Below are positions 45,801 to 55,116 of a DNA stretch of 64,000 nucleotides, piece after piece (positions within the stretch are counted from its first letter, which is position 1; every line of letters begins with the position of its first letter). Origin of the DNA: Victivallis lenta. GTDB taxonomy: Bacteria > Verrucomicrobiota > Lentisphaeria > Victivallales > Victivallaceae. The stretch lies in the NCBI RefSeq assembly GCF_009695545.1, contig NZ_VUNS01000012.1, forward strand, positions 84,876 through 148,875, given 5' to 3'. Made by a program: the position numbers and the translations under genes. Below the pieces are notes generated by a model, which was not told the origin of the DNA, did not search any database, and saw nothing but the letters and a program-made list of their open reading frames with translations.

Positions 45801-48286
45801 AAGCTGATGAAACCGTAGAAACGGCCGCCGGCGAACAGCGGCTTCCAGTAACAGGATTTGATCCGCTCCGCCAGAAGCGTGGAGACGCAGTCGCCGAGCT
45901 CCGCGGGAATCTGCATGGAGTCTTCGATGAGGATGGTCCGGCCCGCTTCGAGCTGCTTCAGCACACCGTTGAAGGAGCCGTCGTGGTTGTAGGTGTCGAG
46001 CGGATGCACATTGTTGGAGATCCACTCGAACTCCTTGACGATCAGCTTCCCTTCGCAGCGGAAGACGAATCCGCGCTCCGCTCCGAGCGCGTGCGAAAAC
46101 AGTTCCAGTAGCCTGACTGCGGTGTCGCGGAAGTCGCTGCCGAGCGCAATTGTCCGGAACGCCTGGTTCAGGATGGAGGAGTTCCGGCCGAGCGTTTCGA
46201 GCCGGGCGGTGTATCTGCGGTTTTCTTCAGAGAGGCGGCATTGTTCCGTGACGTCGATGTTCATGCCGAGAAGCAGCCTGCGGCTTTTTATTTCAAGCGG
46301 CGCCTGATAGATGTCGCATATGCGTTCTCCGCCGGAGGCGCGGAGGCGGCGTTTCCGGACGAAACCGGCTTCGGCGGTCTGGGCTTCTTCTGCGATCTGT
46401 TCCGGCGGGAGCCCGGCTTCGGCGGCGGTCCGGCCGATGATGCCGGACGGGGCGATGCCGGTCTCCTCCGCGATCTGCCGGTTCCAGAAGGTGAAGCGGC
46501 AGCCGTTCGCGGCATCCCGCACGTAGATGCTGGCCGGCAGCCGGTCCAGAACCGCCCGCAGCAGTTCTTCGCTGCGCCGGGCCGCCATTTTTTCCTGTTC
46601 TTCCCCGGTCACATCGATACTGATGCCGAGCAGCAGCAGCCGGCCCGGCTCCGGCTCGATGAGCTGTTTGAAGCTGTGAAACTGGTAAACGGTTCCGTCC
46701 GCGCCGGTGTACTGCTCCGAAAAATCCATGAGCCGGCCTGACGCGGCGACGGCCCGGTCATGCTCGCGGATGGCGTCGGCATCCGTTTTCACGGTCATCA
46801 GTTCATAATCCGTTTTCCCGACCGTCTCCTTCACTTCCCGTCCCATCTGCCTGGAAAAAGCCGGATTGCACATGGTGTAGCGGAAGTTGTCGCCGGCCTC
46901 CTTCACGAAAACCGGATACGGCAGACTCTCCTTGATCGTTGTGAGCAGCAGCAGATTCTCATCGGCGCGCTTCCGCCGTTCGGTTTCGACGGTGATGTCG
47001 CGGAGGATGCCGATGACCTCGGGACGACGGGTTTCGTCTTCCGCTCCGGCCCGGACCGGCGTGAGAGTGAGCTGAAAGACCTCCTGCCTGCCGCTGTACC
47101 GGCTCCTTACCGTGCCGGAACGGGAACTCTGCCGCCCGGCCGCAACCTCTTCGGCCCACTGCCTGAAACGCGCATAATCCTCCTTCGGCAGCCACTCCGA
47201 AAGCGGGATAGCCGCGCCGTTGACTTTCGGCAGGAACCGGAGGTCGCGGTCGAAGACGGAGACCGGTTCGAACGTCTCCGGATCGATGCGGAAGAAGTGC
47301 ATGGCGTTGCCGTCCGCCGCCTGCCGCAGCAGGGAGAGGCTCATGTTCAGCCGGTCCCGTTTCCGGTACTCGAGCGTGACATCCCGGAACACCAGGATGG
47401 CGCCGGCGGTTTTTCCGTCCGGGGAGCGGATCGGCGCGGCGCTGTCGGCGATGTGGCGCCGCCGGGAATCCCGGGCAATGAGGTCGGTGTGATCGGCCGG
47501 AGTGACGGTCTTGCCGGACTCCAGCGCCTCGCGGACCGGGGAGGGGACGCGGCGGCCGTCCAGACAGCTGACGATATGGAAGATGTCGTCGAGCGGTCTG
47601 CCGAGCGCTTCGGCGGCCCCGCAGCCGGTCAGTTCGCACGCGACCGGGTTGATCATGGTGATGCGTTCCCCGGCGTCGGTCACGATCACTCCGTCGCCGA
47701 TGGACTGGAGCGTCAGGGCGAAGCGGGCGGCCGTGTCGGCGGCTTCCTGACGGGCCGACTGCAGGTCGCCGGAGTCGTGGGAGACGCCGATGACGGCTTT
47801 TTTCCCGAATATCTTCGGCGAGGCGAGCGAGAAGATGATGGTCCGTTTCTCTCCCCCCGAGCTGTAGTCGAGAATGAGCGGCTTTTCGCTGTCGTAGACG
47901 CTCTGCACGGCGGAGAGGATTTTGCCGGTGTCGAGCCACGGCATCTCATTCAGATGTTTGTAGTCGTTCTCCGGGAAGTCGCTGGGAAAGCCCCGCTCCC
48001 GGTGATAGAACAGGATCGTCCCGTCCCGGTCGAAGACCGTGACCCGGACCGGAAGGGCGCGGTGTACGTTCAGCGTGATCCGGTTGTATTTTCTCCGGTA
48101 CAGCAGGAACACGATCGCCGACAGGGCCCCGGCCAGCAGGATTCCGAGGATGATCGCGCCGGTGAAAATTTCGCAGGGATAGTTCCAATGCCAATGCTGC
48201 GCCGGAGGAGCTTCCGCCCCGGCGGCACAGGCCGCGGCCGCCGCGAAGAGGAACGGGATGACAAGTGATTTTCCGGCGCGTTTCAT
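42872..48286 (-). CDS. Giant PAS/GAF sensory protein with C-terminal receiver, no kinase core
   Basis: An 1804-residue membrane sensor. A signal-like N-terminus and one membrane helix (about 37-62, GAIILGILLAGALSAIVFLLY) lead into at least five PAS domains (e.g. ALTLQSIGDGVIVTDAGERI, SLPYPVFVKEAGDNFRYTM, LLDMPVIIFDGRG) and about four GAF domains (e.g. CYWKPLFAGGRFYGFISFDF). The C-terminal receiver has VDDVAMNVKVLEM and phospho-Asp1739 in TILTDLWMPEIS. I find no HisKA H-box and no HATPase motifs, so it must be phosphorylated in trans, probably by the kinase encoded just upstream, whose stop overlaps this ATG (ATGA). Three PAS domains carry Cys-rich motifs. Confidence 0.85.
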   Translation of the reverse strand: MKRAGKSLVIPFLFAAAAACAAGAEAPPAQHWHWNYPCEIFTGAIILGILLAGALSAIVFLLYRRKYNRITLNVHRALPVRVTVFDRDGTILFYHRERGFPSDFPENDYKHLNEMPWLDTGKILSAVQSVYDSEKPLILDYSSGGEKRTIIFSLASPKIFGKKAVIGVSHDSGDLQSARQEAADTAARFALTLQSIGDGVIVTDAGERITMINPVACELTGCGAAEALGRPLDDIFHIVSCLDGRRVPSPVREALESGKTVTPADHTDLIARDSRRRHIADSAAPIRSPDGKTAGAILVFRDVTLEYRKRDRLNMSLSLLRQAADGNAMHFFRIDPETFEPVSVFDRDLRFLPKVNGAAIPLSEWLPKEDYARFRQWAEEVAAGRQSSRSGTVRSRYSGRQEVFQLTLTPVRAGAEDETRRPEVIGILRDITVETERRKRADENLLLLTTIKESLPYPVFVKEAGDNFRYTMCNPAFSRQMGREVKETVGKTDYELMTVKTDADAIREHDRAVAASGRLMDFSEQYTGADGTVYQFHSFKQLIEPEPGRLLLLGISIDVTGEEQEKMAARRSEELLRAVLDRLPASIYVRDAANGCRFTFWNRQIAEETGIAPSGIIGRTAAEAGLPPEQIAEEAQTAEAGFVRKRRLRASGGERICDIYQAPLEIKSRRLLLGMNIDVTEQCRLSEENRRYTARLETLGRNSSILNQAFRTIALGSDFRDTAVRLLELFSHALGAERGFVFRCEGKLIVKEFEWISNNVHPLDTYNHDGSFNGVLKQLEAGRTILIEDSMQIPAELGDCVSTLLAERIKSCYWKPLFAGGRFYGFISFDFVEKAGSCDGNVPLLLDDAASAYLIARSRCEQAEQLLRQTSLQGRLFDLLTTPVAIFNADRRCLSANRSFYEIWPLGTQSLPGRLCDDEGACMLRNSSHCDPGNCLLKRTLRDRAPGEKLLDLSGRTVKINTSPLFAANGEVEYVMVCLADVSKLSGENRELATFLGQDRLINDCLKVLLLDTGFESALKTICMRLSEKYRTDLTAVMRLDETGGAIAAHAVAADRRGSGRPPELRADFAVRPDTLARLRNGRSLRCSLKTAPAGGNAGFVPELKAHLAAHRLFELIMAPVLLDGNCWGCLVSERKEEAEPFSASDERAYLEAARIVSLLLRREKQKQARANEVGMHAQIFEYADVALLMFDSGGNVVSVNRSCSVLLDGDAADFTGQPCRSICREASATLESCTSADCPLRQSLRTGRPATADRVSRERTLRISAQPIFDTEGKVQYVLESVINLTGKLAKQRDLRETNLRLNEYIEQDRVIHETFRHLLLNRDPASAIGEILSALAPKMNADNCAVLQYSGDGEHPGSIIRHNWSSGSAPVATREGQRFSAEHFQAVFTELKAGRMLHGIRGKLDETVPWQKEYAAYFNLTGQHELVKQPLRIGGRFWGYFGIERATEEEFSAGQLRLFEMVSQVIQTLLEREEERRRSHSLEAEAEQILDLLDMPVIIFDGRGRILTANATACRDLGRTGTELRGDSCCALYCGGGHRFESCMVLQTIQHRKSFSKEVKFNGRLYIASTIPIIEGDRVVKVIHHLVNIGEAERTRERSAELRGGCRFPARAVRQLQDSLCEIGKELEALQSGGTSGADLPASLRKIRERADSAMKILDTPAPAEEQIPESAGLRKPLPEEPSSVIRKALIVDDVAMNVKVLEMMLRRLGFTTRSTTSGQEALRLLNEFRPGTILTDLWMPEISGMELARSIRSGNLAPEARLIAVTADVENGNHFDVSCFDAVILKPVTFEKLKKLLQIKE

Positions 48287-51200
48287 CGCATCTCCCCGGT
48301 TCCGGCCGTTTTTCCGGGCGGCGCAATGTCCGGGCGGCCCGGCGCGGCGGAGAGCACCGTGCGCAGCTTGTCGAGCGTGACCGGTTTCAGGAGAATGCCG
48401 TCGAATTGCCTGCGGAGTTCCGGGGCGATCGCCGCGTCGGCGGTTACGGCGAGAATCCGGGCGGCATTGCTGCGCGGGTCTTTCCGGATTGCTGCGGCGA
48501 GTTCGTCGCCGTTCATCCCCGGCATCCACAAGTCGGTCAGGATCAGGTCCGGGCGGAAGCGCTCGAGTTTTTGCAGCGCCTCCGCACCGGAGGCGGCCGT
48601 TTCCACCAGGAAATCCAGCTTGGCCGCCATGGCCGCCAGGACTTTGCAGTTCAGTGCGACGTCGTCGACCACGAGGAGCCGGAGCCCGGCGGCTGAGGCG
48701 GCAGCCGGTTCCGGCTCCGCCGCCGACTGCCCGGAATGCGCCGCTTCATACCGCACGCCCGGAAGAAACACGGTAAAGCAGCTCCCTTTCTCCGGCTCGC
48801 TTGTTACCGACAGCGTGCCGTTCATCTGTTCAACCAGACGCTTGCAGATCGGGAGTCCCAGCCCGGTTCCCTGGGCGATATGCTCCCGCCGGGCATCCTG
48901 CTGGCCGAACGGCTCGAAAATGCGCGTCATATATTCCGGCGCGATGCCGTCGCCGGTGTCCTCGACGCGGATCGTCAGGTCGCCGGCCGTTTCGTCCCGG
49001 CGATGGAATTCCACTGTCAGCCGAATGCCGCCGCGGTGTGTGAACTTCACGGCATTGCCGAGCAGGTTGAACAGAATCTGGCGCAGCCGCAGCAGATCGA
49101 GGTAGAGCATCGGCAGATCCGCCGGAACCGCGATCCGGCCGGTCAGACCCTTTTCGTCGAGCTTCCGGGCGAACAGTTTCCTGAGGTCGTTCAGCAGATT
49201 TCGCAGATTCAGCTTTTCCGGGGTGATCTTCATCTGCCCGGCTTCGAGTTTGGAGAGATCGAGCACATCGTTGATCAGCTCCAGCAGCGTGACTCCGGCA
49301 AAATGGATGGATTGGATGGCCTCCTCCTCCTTCCGGCGCGACATTCCGCCGAGTTTCAGGATTTCCGCAAAACCGATGACTGCGTTCAGCGGAGTCCGCA
49401 GCTCGTGGCTCATGGTCGCGAGAAACATGCTTTTGGCCCGGGCGGCCTCCTCCGCGTCCTTCACGGTCTGCTCCAGAAGTTTTTTGTTCCGGTTGAGTTC
49501 CGTGATGTCGGTGAAGGTCTCCAGCACCTGAATGATTTCATTCTCATGCCAGATCGGCTGGGTGTTGACGATGTAGTCGCGTCCGGCGATGCTTTTTTCC
49601 ATGCTGACCGGCGCTTTTTTCTGCAGCGTCTGATGGACGGCGCAGCTTTCATCCGGAGCCTGCCGCCGGCAGAGAGTTCCCAGGCAGCGTCTGCCGATGC
49701 ACTCGGCAAGCTTCACGCCGAGCCGTTCGGCGGTGCTGTTGTTGGCGTGAATGATCCTGTAATCCCTGTCTACCAGCAGGACCGGGTTGGACATCATGTC
49801 GATGATCAGCTTCTGAACCGCCGTGCTGTCCGCCAGGGCGTCGAACTGTTTTTTCCGCTGGTAGGCCAACAGGAAGATATTGGCCATATCCTTGAGCGGG
49901 CGCAGCCCCGCGTCACCGTATTGGCGGGAATCCTCGGTGAAATCGACTCCGAGAAATCCGGATTGCCCGCGGTCCAGGCGGATGCCGACGGTACTGAATG
50001 CCCGGAGGGGCTCTCCGCCCAGGTAGGCCGCGATCTCCGGAGACTCCGCCGCCGCCAGCGCCGCATCATCGACCTGAAACCCTTCCGGACGGCAGAGGTT
50101 CCGCCGCAGCTCCGGAGAATCGCTGAAGTCGATCGTCGCAAGGAACTCACGGCGCGGCCGGACGCCGCTGCCGGTCCACTCGCAGCTGCATTCGGCCCGG
50201 GTTTCCTCCGGGTCGGTGAAGCGGTAAAGGTAGACCCGGGCGGCTTTCCGGTTGTTGCCGATCTGCTGGAGAATGTCGTTGACCGCCTTCCGGTAGTCGT
50301 TTTCCACGGTGATGCGTTTCAGGCAGCTGTTCAGCAGCGCCTCCCCGGCGACGAAATCGTTCAGGCGGTTCAGCGTGCGTTCCCGCTCCCGTTCGAGTTC
50401 ATGCTTCGCCGTATTGTCCAGGCTGAGTTCGACGATATACCGTTTCCCGCCGTTTTCAAGCAGGGTCTTGGTCGTCTCGTAGTGGATCTGCCGGCCGGAG
50501 GCGGAGGTCAGCAGTTCCGGGTAGTGCAGCGTGTGCGTTTCCGATTCCAGCACTCGCCGGTCGGTCTCGCGGAAGTTCCGTTCGTTCCCGGGCCACGGCG
50601 AGATTTCGAAGTCGGTGCGGCCGATGACCCGGGACGCCGCATAGCCGGTATGGGTTTCGAGGCACTTGTTCCAGAACACGTACCGGAAATCGTCGTCGGC
50701 GTCTTTGGCCAGTACGCCGCCCGGAAACAGGTCCAGTATTTTCTCGAGGAAGGTCTGAAGCTCCTTTTCACGGAGCTGGGCCCGGCGGCTTTCCGTGACG
50801 TCCAGCATCATGCCGAGGATCAGCCGCCGCCCGTCCTCCGTCGTATATGCGACGCGCGCGGAGTGGAAGGTGCGGGACCGCCCGCCGGCGTCGACGAGCT
50901 CCTCCATGGTGTTGACCGGGCCGCCTGTCGCATTGGTCTGCCGGTCGGTCTCGCGGAAGGGGAGGCTCCTCTCCTCGCCGAAGAGCTCCCGGTCGTTCCT
51001 GCCGAGCGTCTCCTCCGGCGAGCGCCCGAAGAACTCGTACCAGCTGCGGCTGCACATCGTATAACGGTATTCGTCCGACGCCTCCTTCAGGTAGACCGGA
51101 TACGGGAAGATGTCGAACAGCACGTTGACGAATTTGTTTCCGGCCGCCAGCCGCCGGTCCCGGGTGCTGGTCGCCGTGACGTTCTGGACGACGCCGAAGA

Positions 51201-52353
51201 TCACCTTCACGCCGTTTTCCTCCTCCAGATGCGCCCGCAGCCGGTAGTACTGCATTTCTCCGAAATAGCGGGAACGATAGTCGGCGGTGAAAATCCGGTC
51301 CTCTCCGCTGAGCAGCCGGTCGCGCAGGCGCATGAATTCATCGTAATCCTCCGGAAGTATCCACTCCTTCTCGGGCAGCGGAACTCCGTCCTGAAACGGC
51401 CACAGCCGTTCGAATCCCTCGCTGCAGCTCGTCATGCGTGAAACCGGGTCGTAACTGAAATAACCGAGGTCGGCCAGCTGAAACGCGGCGGCCAGCGCGG
51501 TGCTGTCGAACCGCTGCCGCCTGCGTTCCGCGTTGCGGGCGGTTTCATCCGTGAGGATCAGCACGGTGCCGGCCCGGATTCCGTCCGGATACGGCACCGG
51601 CGCAACCCGGCCCGCGATCTCGCGCCGCTTGCCGTCGCGGGCGGCGAGAACGCCGCCGGGAGGCAGTTCCAGCGGCCGGTTCTCCCGCAGGGCTTGCTCG
51701 AGGAGGGAGCGGACGGCGCCCCCCTCCGGGAACACTTTTGCATAGTGCAGCCCGGCGAGGCGGCGTGCGGTGAAACCGGTCAGCTCTCCCGCCGCAGGGT
51801 TGGCATGAAGGATTTCGCCGTCGCAGCCGACGAGGAGGACGCCGCACTCCATTTCGCCCGTCGCGGCGGAGCGCTGGGCGGTCAGGAACCGCACCTCCGT
51901 TTCAAGCTCCCGCTTCTCCGACTCGTCCGCCGACAGCACGAGGACGGCTTCGGCGCCGAAAACGCCGGACGGCACTTTGCGGAAGGTTTGAAATTCCCCG
52001 TTCGCGGCATGGCGGCTCTGCGGGATTCCGGTACGGAACACTTTGCGGATGGTTTCCCCGATCTCCTCCCGGTCCGGCGCATCCGCCAGCAGCCTCGCAA
52101 CCTTCGAGGCGCTTTTTCCGGCGGGGGCGCCGGGACGGCAGTCCAGGATTCTCGCATTGCGGTCGCAGACGAAGCAGCGGTTTTTCGTCTGACCGAACAG
52201 GTATTCCAGCTGTCTGCGCCTGCGTTTTTCCCGCCGGTACAGCACTGCGAAGATGACGATGAGCAGCAGCGGAAGCAGCAGAAACGCAATTTCCGCCTGC
52301 GGCAGTCGGCCGGCAGCTGTTTCTGCTGCGGTCGCCAGCAGTAATTTTGTCAT
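48283..52353 (-). CDS. PAS/GAF hybrid histidine kinase with C-terminal receiver
   Basis: A 1356-residue membrane hybrid kinase. One helix near the start (about 22-40, FLLLPLLLIVIFAVLY), then about five PAS domains, a GAF domain (about 660-830) and a Cys-bearing PAS (about 860-950). HisKA has the H-box ATMSHELRTPLNAVIGF with His983; HATPase has FNLLGNAVKFT, VEDTGDGIAP and GTGLGLPICKRL; the receiver has VDDVALNCKVL and Asp1274 in LILTDLWMPGMNG. Start ATG 52353 was chosen because the promoter's predicted start lies too close to the GTG at 52410; ATG 52374 is possible. It is coupled to the kinase-less partner downstream. Confidence 0.92.
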   Translation of the reverse strand: MTKLLLATAAETAAGRLPQAEIAFLLLPLLLIVIFAVLYRREKRRRRQLEYLFGQTKNRCFVCDRNARILDCRPGAPAGKSASKVARLLADAPDREEIGETIRKVFRTGIPQSRHAANGEFQTFRKVPSGVFGAEAVLVLSADESEKRELETEVRFLTAQRSAATGEMECGVLLVGCDGEILHANPAAGELTGFTARRLAGLHYAKVFPEGGAVRSLLEQALRENRPLELPPGGVLAARDGKRREIAGRVAPVPYPDGIRAGTVLILTDETARNAERRRQRFDSTALAAAFQLADLGYFSYDPVSRMTSCSEGFERLWPFQDGVPLPEKEWILPEDYDEFMRLRDRLLSGEDRIFTADYRSRYFGEMQYYRLRAHLEEENGVKVIFGVVQNVTATSTRDRRLAAGNKFVNVLFDIFPYPVYLKEASDEYRYTMCSRSWYEFFGRSPEETLGRNDRELFGEERSLPFRETDRQTNATGGPVNTMEELVDAGGRSRTFHSARVAYTTEDGRRLILGMMLDVTESRRAQLREKELQTFLEKILDLFPGGVLAKDADDDFRYVFWNKCLETHTGYAASRVIGRTDFEISPWPGNERNFRETDRRVLESETHTLHYPELLTSASGRQIHYETTKTLLENGGKRYIVELSLDNTAKHELERERERTLNRLNDFVAGEALLNSCLKRITVENDYRKAVNDILQQIGNNRKAARVYLYRFTDPEETRAECSCEWTGSGVRPRREFLATIDFSDSPELRRNLCRPEGFQVDDAALAAAESPEIAAYLGGEPLRAFSTVGIRLDRGQSGFLGVDFTEDSRQYGDAGLRPLKDMANIFLLAYQRKKQFDALADSTAVQKLIIDMMSNPVLLVDRDYRIIHANNSTAERLGVKLAECIGRRCLGTLCRRQAPDESCAVHQTLQKKAPVSMEKSIAGRDYIVNTQPIWHENEIIQVLETFTDITELNRNKKLLEQTVKDAEEAARAKSMFLATMSHELRTPLNAVIGFAEILKLGGMSRRKEEEAIQSIHFAGVTLLELINDVLDLSKLEAGQMKITPEKLNLRNLLNDLRKLFARKLDEKGLTGRIAVPADLPMLYLDLLRLRQILFNLLGNAVKFTHRGGIRLTVEFHRRDETAGDLTIRVEDTGDGIAPEYMTRIFEPFGQQDARREHIAQGTGLGLPICKRLVEQMNGTLSVTSEPEKGSCFTVFLPGVRYEAAHSGQSAAEPEPAAASAAGLRLLVVDDVALNCKVLAAMAAKLDFLVETAASGAEALQKLERFRPDLILTDLWMPGMNGDELAAAIRKDPRSNAARILAVTADAAIAPELRRQFDGILLKPVTLDKLRTVLSAAPGRPDIAPPGKTAGTGEMR

Positions 52354-52426
52354 GAAATCCGTTCCCGTTGACATTGCGGAAACGGCCCCGAAACCGCAAT
52401 GTTGCTGCACGATTGAATTCTGTCCT

Positions 52427-52454
52427 AATATAGCCGGGGAAGGGATTTTGTCAA
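52427..52454 (-). promoter_or_regulatory. Promoter of the two-gene sensor operon
   Basis: On the minus strand, consensus TTGACA at 52449-52454, a 16-bp spacer and TATATT at 52427-52432, about 74 bp before the chosen start. Confidence 0.72.
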
Positions 52455-52482
52455 ACGCGGCCGGCCGGAAAGTGCCGAAACG

Positions 52483-54015
52483 TTACGCGTGCTCTTCTTC
52501 CTGTTCGCAGGAGAGCACGGGGGCGGTCGCGGCCAGCGTGGCCGGGTCGGCGAGCACCATCAGCCCGTCGTGCGCCTCGATGACCGTGCTGCCGTGCGGC
52601 ACGACGAACTCGCGGCCGCGCCGGATCAGCAGCACGAGCGCCCCTTTCGGCAGACCGAGTTCGGAGAGCTTCCGGCCGATGTACGGCGCGCCCGGCAGCA
52701 CCTCGAATTCGCGCATGTCGCCGTTGATGGTGCCGGTGTTCTCGAATTCGAGCGGCACGCGCGGCGAAACCTTCAGCGGCTTGTCGAGCTTCAGGAGCCG
52801 GGCGAACGGCATCAGGGTCTTGCCCTGCACGAGCACCGAGGCGAGAACGATGAAGAAGACGATGCTGAACATCTTCCACGCATCCGGCAGATTCGCCATG
52901 AGCGGGAAGGTCGCCAGCATGATCGGAGCGCCGCCGCGCAGCCCCACCCAGGAGACGAACAGCCGCTCTTTCATGGTGAACTTGCTTCTGACCATGCAGA
53001 GGAACACGGCGAACGGACGGGCGAGCAGCATCATGAAAAACGCGATCGCAATGCCCGGAATCGCAACTTCTCCGAGCTGCTTCGGGAAACTGAGCAGCCC
53101 GAGCATGCCGAACAGCATGACCTGCATGAGCCAGCCGATGCCGTCGTGGAAACGGCCGATGCCGTGCTGGTAGATGAACTTGCTGTTGCCCATGACCATG
53201 CCGCAGACATAGACCGCCATGAAGCCGTTGCCGTAGCTGAACTCGCTTGCGCCGAAGGTCAGCATGACCACGCCGATGCCGAGCACGTAGTAGAGTCCGT
53301 CGTACTCGAAATCGATCTGGTTGAAGAGCCAGACCGCGAGTTTGGCGATCAGGAAGCCGTAGAAGACGCCGAGCGACATTTTCATGAGGAACATCGGCAG
53401 GATCGTCCAGTAGCTCTGTCCCGGCGTCAGGATCATGCCGACCATGAAGATGGTCAGGAAGGCGGCCATCGGGTCGTTGCTCCCGGACTCGTATTCCAGC
53501 AGCGGCTGGAGCTTGCCGCGCAAACTCACGCTGCGGCTCCGCAGAATCGCGAACACAGCGGCCGCGTCGGTCGAAGAGACGATCGAGCCGAGCAGCAGGC
53601 ACCACTCGAAGGAGGGTTTTTCCGTGAAACCGAGGTATTCCGGAAAGTACAGGAACCCTGCCGTGAAGAGTCCGAAAGTGAACAGCCCGACGAAAAGCGC
53701 GGTCAGCAGTACGCCGAGGCTCGACAGCACACTGCCGTAACCGATCACGCTTTTGACCGACTTCCAGGAGGTGTCGTAACCGCCGGAGTAGAGGATGAAC
53801 GCCATGGCGATGCTGCCGATGATATTGGCGGCGGCCGCGTTGTCGAAGGCGACGATCCCGAGGAAATCGGTTCCCGCCAGCATGCCGACGCCGAGAAAGA
53901 CGAGGAGCACGGGGACGTTGAGGCGGCTGGAAATCTTGCTCGAACAGGCGCCGGCCAGGATCAGCACGGCAAGCACGGTCAGGTAGCCGGGAAGGTTGGA
54001 CACAATATCATTCAT
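52483..54015 (-). CDS. CPA1 cation/proton antiporter (NhaP2/CvrA-like) with TrkA-C domain
   Basis: A 510-residue membrane antiporter. About 12 helices with the CPA1 landmark stretches LLGSIVSSTDAAAVFAILRS and LEYESGSNDPMAAFLTIF (the acidic ND in the ion site), then VSWVGLRGGAPIMLATFP. The soluble C-terminus (about 425-495) is a TrkA-C/RCK_C domain: FEVLPGAPYIGRKLSELGLP. This layout fits potassium/proton antiporters that respond to nucleotides; cyclic di-AMP, made by CdaA in this window, binds such domains in other bacteria, which is only a suggestion here. Confidence 0.9.
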   Translation of the reverse strand: MNDIVSNLPGYLTVLAVLILAGACSSKISSRLNVPVLLVFLGVGMLAGTDFLGIVAFDNAAAANIIGSIAMAFILYSGGYDTSWKSVKSVIGYGSVLSSLGVLLTALFVGLFTFGLFTAGFLYFPEYLGFTEKPSFEWCLLLGSIVSSTDAAAVFAILRSRSVSLRGKLQPLLEYESGSNDPMAAFLTIFMVGMILTPGQSYWTILPMFLMKMSLGVFYGFLIAKLAVWLFNQIDFEYDGLYYVLGIGVVMLTFGASEFSYGNGFMAVYVCGMVMGNSKFIYQHGIGRFHDGIGWLMQVMLFGMLGLLSFPKQLGEVAIPGIAIAFFMMLLARPFAVFLCMVRSKFTMKERLFVSWVGLRGGAPIMLATFPLMANLPDAWKMFSIVFFIVLASVLVQGKTLMPFARLLKLDKPLKVSPRVPLEFENTGTINGDMREFEVLPGAPYIGRKLSELGLPKGALVLLIRRGREFVVPHGSTVIEAHDGLMVLADPATLAATAPVLSCEQEEEHA

Positions 54016-54072
54016 CGGTTGTCGGCTCCAATCTGTGGATATGGGAATATCGCGGGTATTGAAAATCTCATT

Positions 54073-54101
54073 ACATTACTGCCGGGTCGTGCGATTTTCA
54101 A
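54073..54101 (-). promoter_or_regulatory. Promoter of the antiporter gene
   Basis: On the minus strand, TTGAAA at 54096-54101, a 17-bp spacer and TAATGT at 54073-54078, 57 bp before the ATG. The rest of the 195-bp gap to nadA shows no clear T-run terminator. Confidence 0.55.
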
Positions 54102-54210
54102 GATGATTTTCCGACAAAAACGGCGCTTTTTACGGGGTGGCGCCGGCTGCCCGGAGAGCCGGACGGCGGGAGAACGCAACGCGCCTCCCGCACGTCTGCT
54201 GCGCGGAAAA

Positions 54211-55116
54211 TCAGGAGAGGGCGAGCATCCTTTCGATGGGCTTGACGGCGGAAGCCATGATTTCGGGCGGAAGCTCGATTTGCGGCGCCATGTCCTTCAG
54301 GCAGTCGCGGACGTTTTCGAGGGTGATTTTCTTCATGTTCGGACAGGTCATCTCCGGCTGGAGCGGGAAGAACTCCCTGCCGGGATTCTCCTGCCGGAGC
54401 CGGTGCAGGATGCCGATTTCGGTGCCGATGATGAACGCCTTGTCGCTGGATTCCCGGACGTGGCGGAGGATGCCGCCGGTACTGAGCGCGACATCGGCCA
54501 GGGCGACTACTTCGGGGTCGCATTCGGGGTGGACGAGCACCTTGACTCCGGGGTGTTCCGCCCGGGCCGCGGCGATCACCGCCGGCGTCACCCGGTCGTG
54601 GGTCGGGCAGAAGCCGGGCCAGAGCTGCATGTTCCGCCCGAGCTTGCGGTTCAGATTCCCGCCGAGGTTGCGGTCCGGCAGGAAGAGCACCTCCTTGTCC
54701 GCCGGAAGGGAGGCGATGATCTTTTCGGCGTTGCCCGAGGTGCAGCAGATGTCGACGTGCGCCTTCACGGCGGCGGTCGTGTTGACATAGGCGACGATGA
54801 TCGTGTCGGGGTGGGCGGCCTTGTAGGCGGCCACCTTGTCGGCCGCGGCCATGTCGGCCATCGGGCAACCCGCGTCCGGGTTCGGCAGCAGGACGACCGA
54901 CTGCGGCGAAAGCAGTTTCGCGGTTTCGGCCATGAACCGGACGCCGCAGAAGACGATGACGCCGGCCCCGGCGTTTTTGGCTTTGATCGAGAGCTCAAGC
55001 GAGTCGCCGGTGAAATCGGCGATGTCCTGCAGTTCGGCCTTCACGTAGTTGTGGGCGAGAATGACGGCCTTGCGTTCGGCCTTGAGCTGTTTGATTTCTT
55101 CAATAAGATCCGACAT
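54211..55116 (-). CDS. nadA: Quinolinate synthase A
   Basis: It condenses iminoaspartate with dihydroxyacetone phosphate to quinolinate for NAD synthesis, using a [4Fe-4S] cluster. The 301-residue protein shows ILAHNYVKAELQDIADFTGDS, VIVFCGVRFMAETAK (first cluster Cys region), NPDAGCPMADM, DICCTSGNA, PGFCPTHDR, VHPECDPEV and MTCPNMKKITLENV. The start at 55116 follows CAGGAG by seven bases and lies inside the end of the NifS-like gene (17-bp overlap), so cluster delivery and NadA synthesis appear coupled. nadB and nadC are not in the window. Confidence 0.95.
   Translation of the reverse strand: MSDLIEEIKQLKAERKAVILAHNYVKAELQDIADFTGDSLELSIKAKNAGAGVIVFCGVRFMAETAKLLSPQSVVLLPNPDAGCPMADMAAADKVAAYKAAHPDTIIVAYVNTTAAVKAHVDICCTSGNAEKIIASLPADKEVLFLPDRNLGGNLNRKLGRNMQLWPGFCPTHDRVTPAVIAAARAEHPGVKVLVHPECDPEVVALADVALSTGGILRHVRESSDKAFIIGTEIGILHRLRQENPGREFFPLQPEMTCPNMKKITLENVRDCLKDMAPQIELPPEIMASAVKPIERMLALS

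Noticed and set aside
48736..51441. 901-codon plus-strand open frame
   Set aside because: Opposite the hybrid kinase, whose H-box and ATP motifs are intact.
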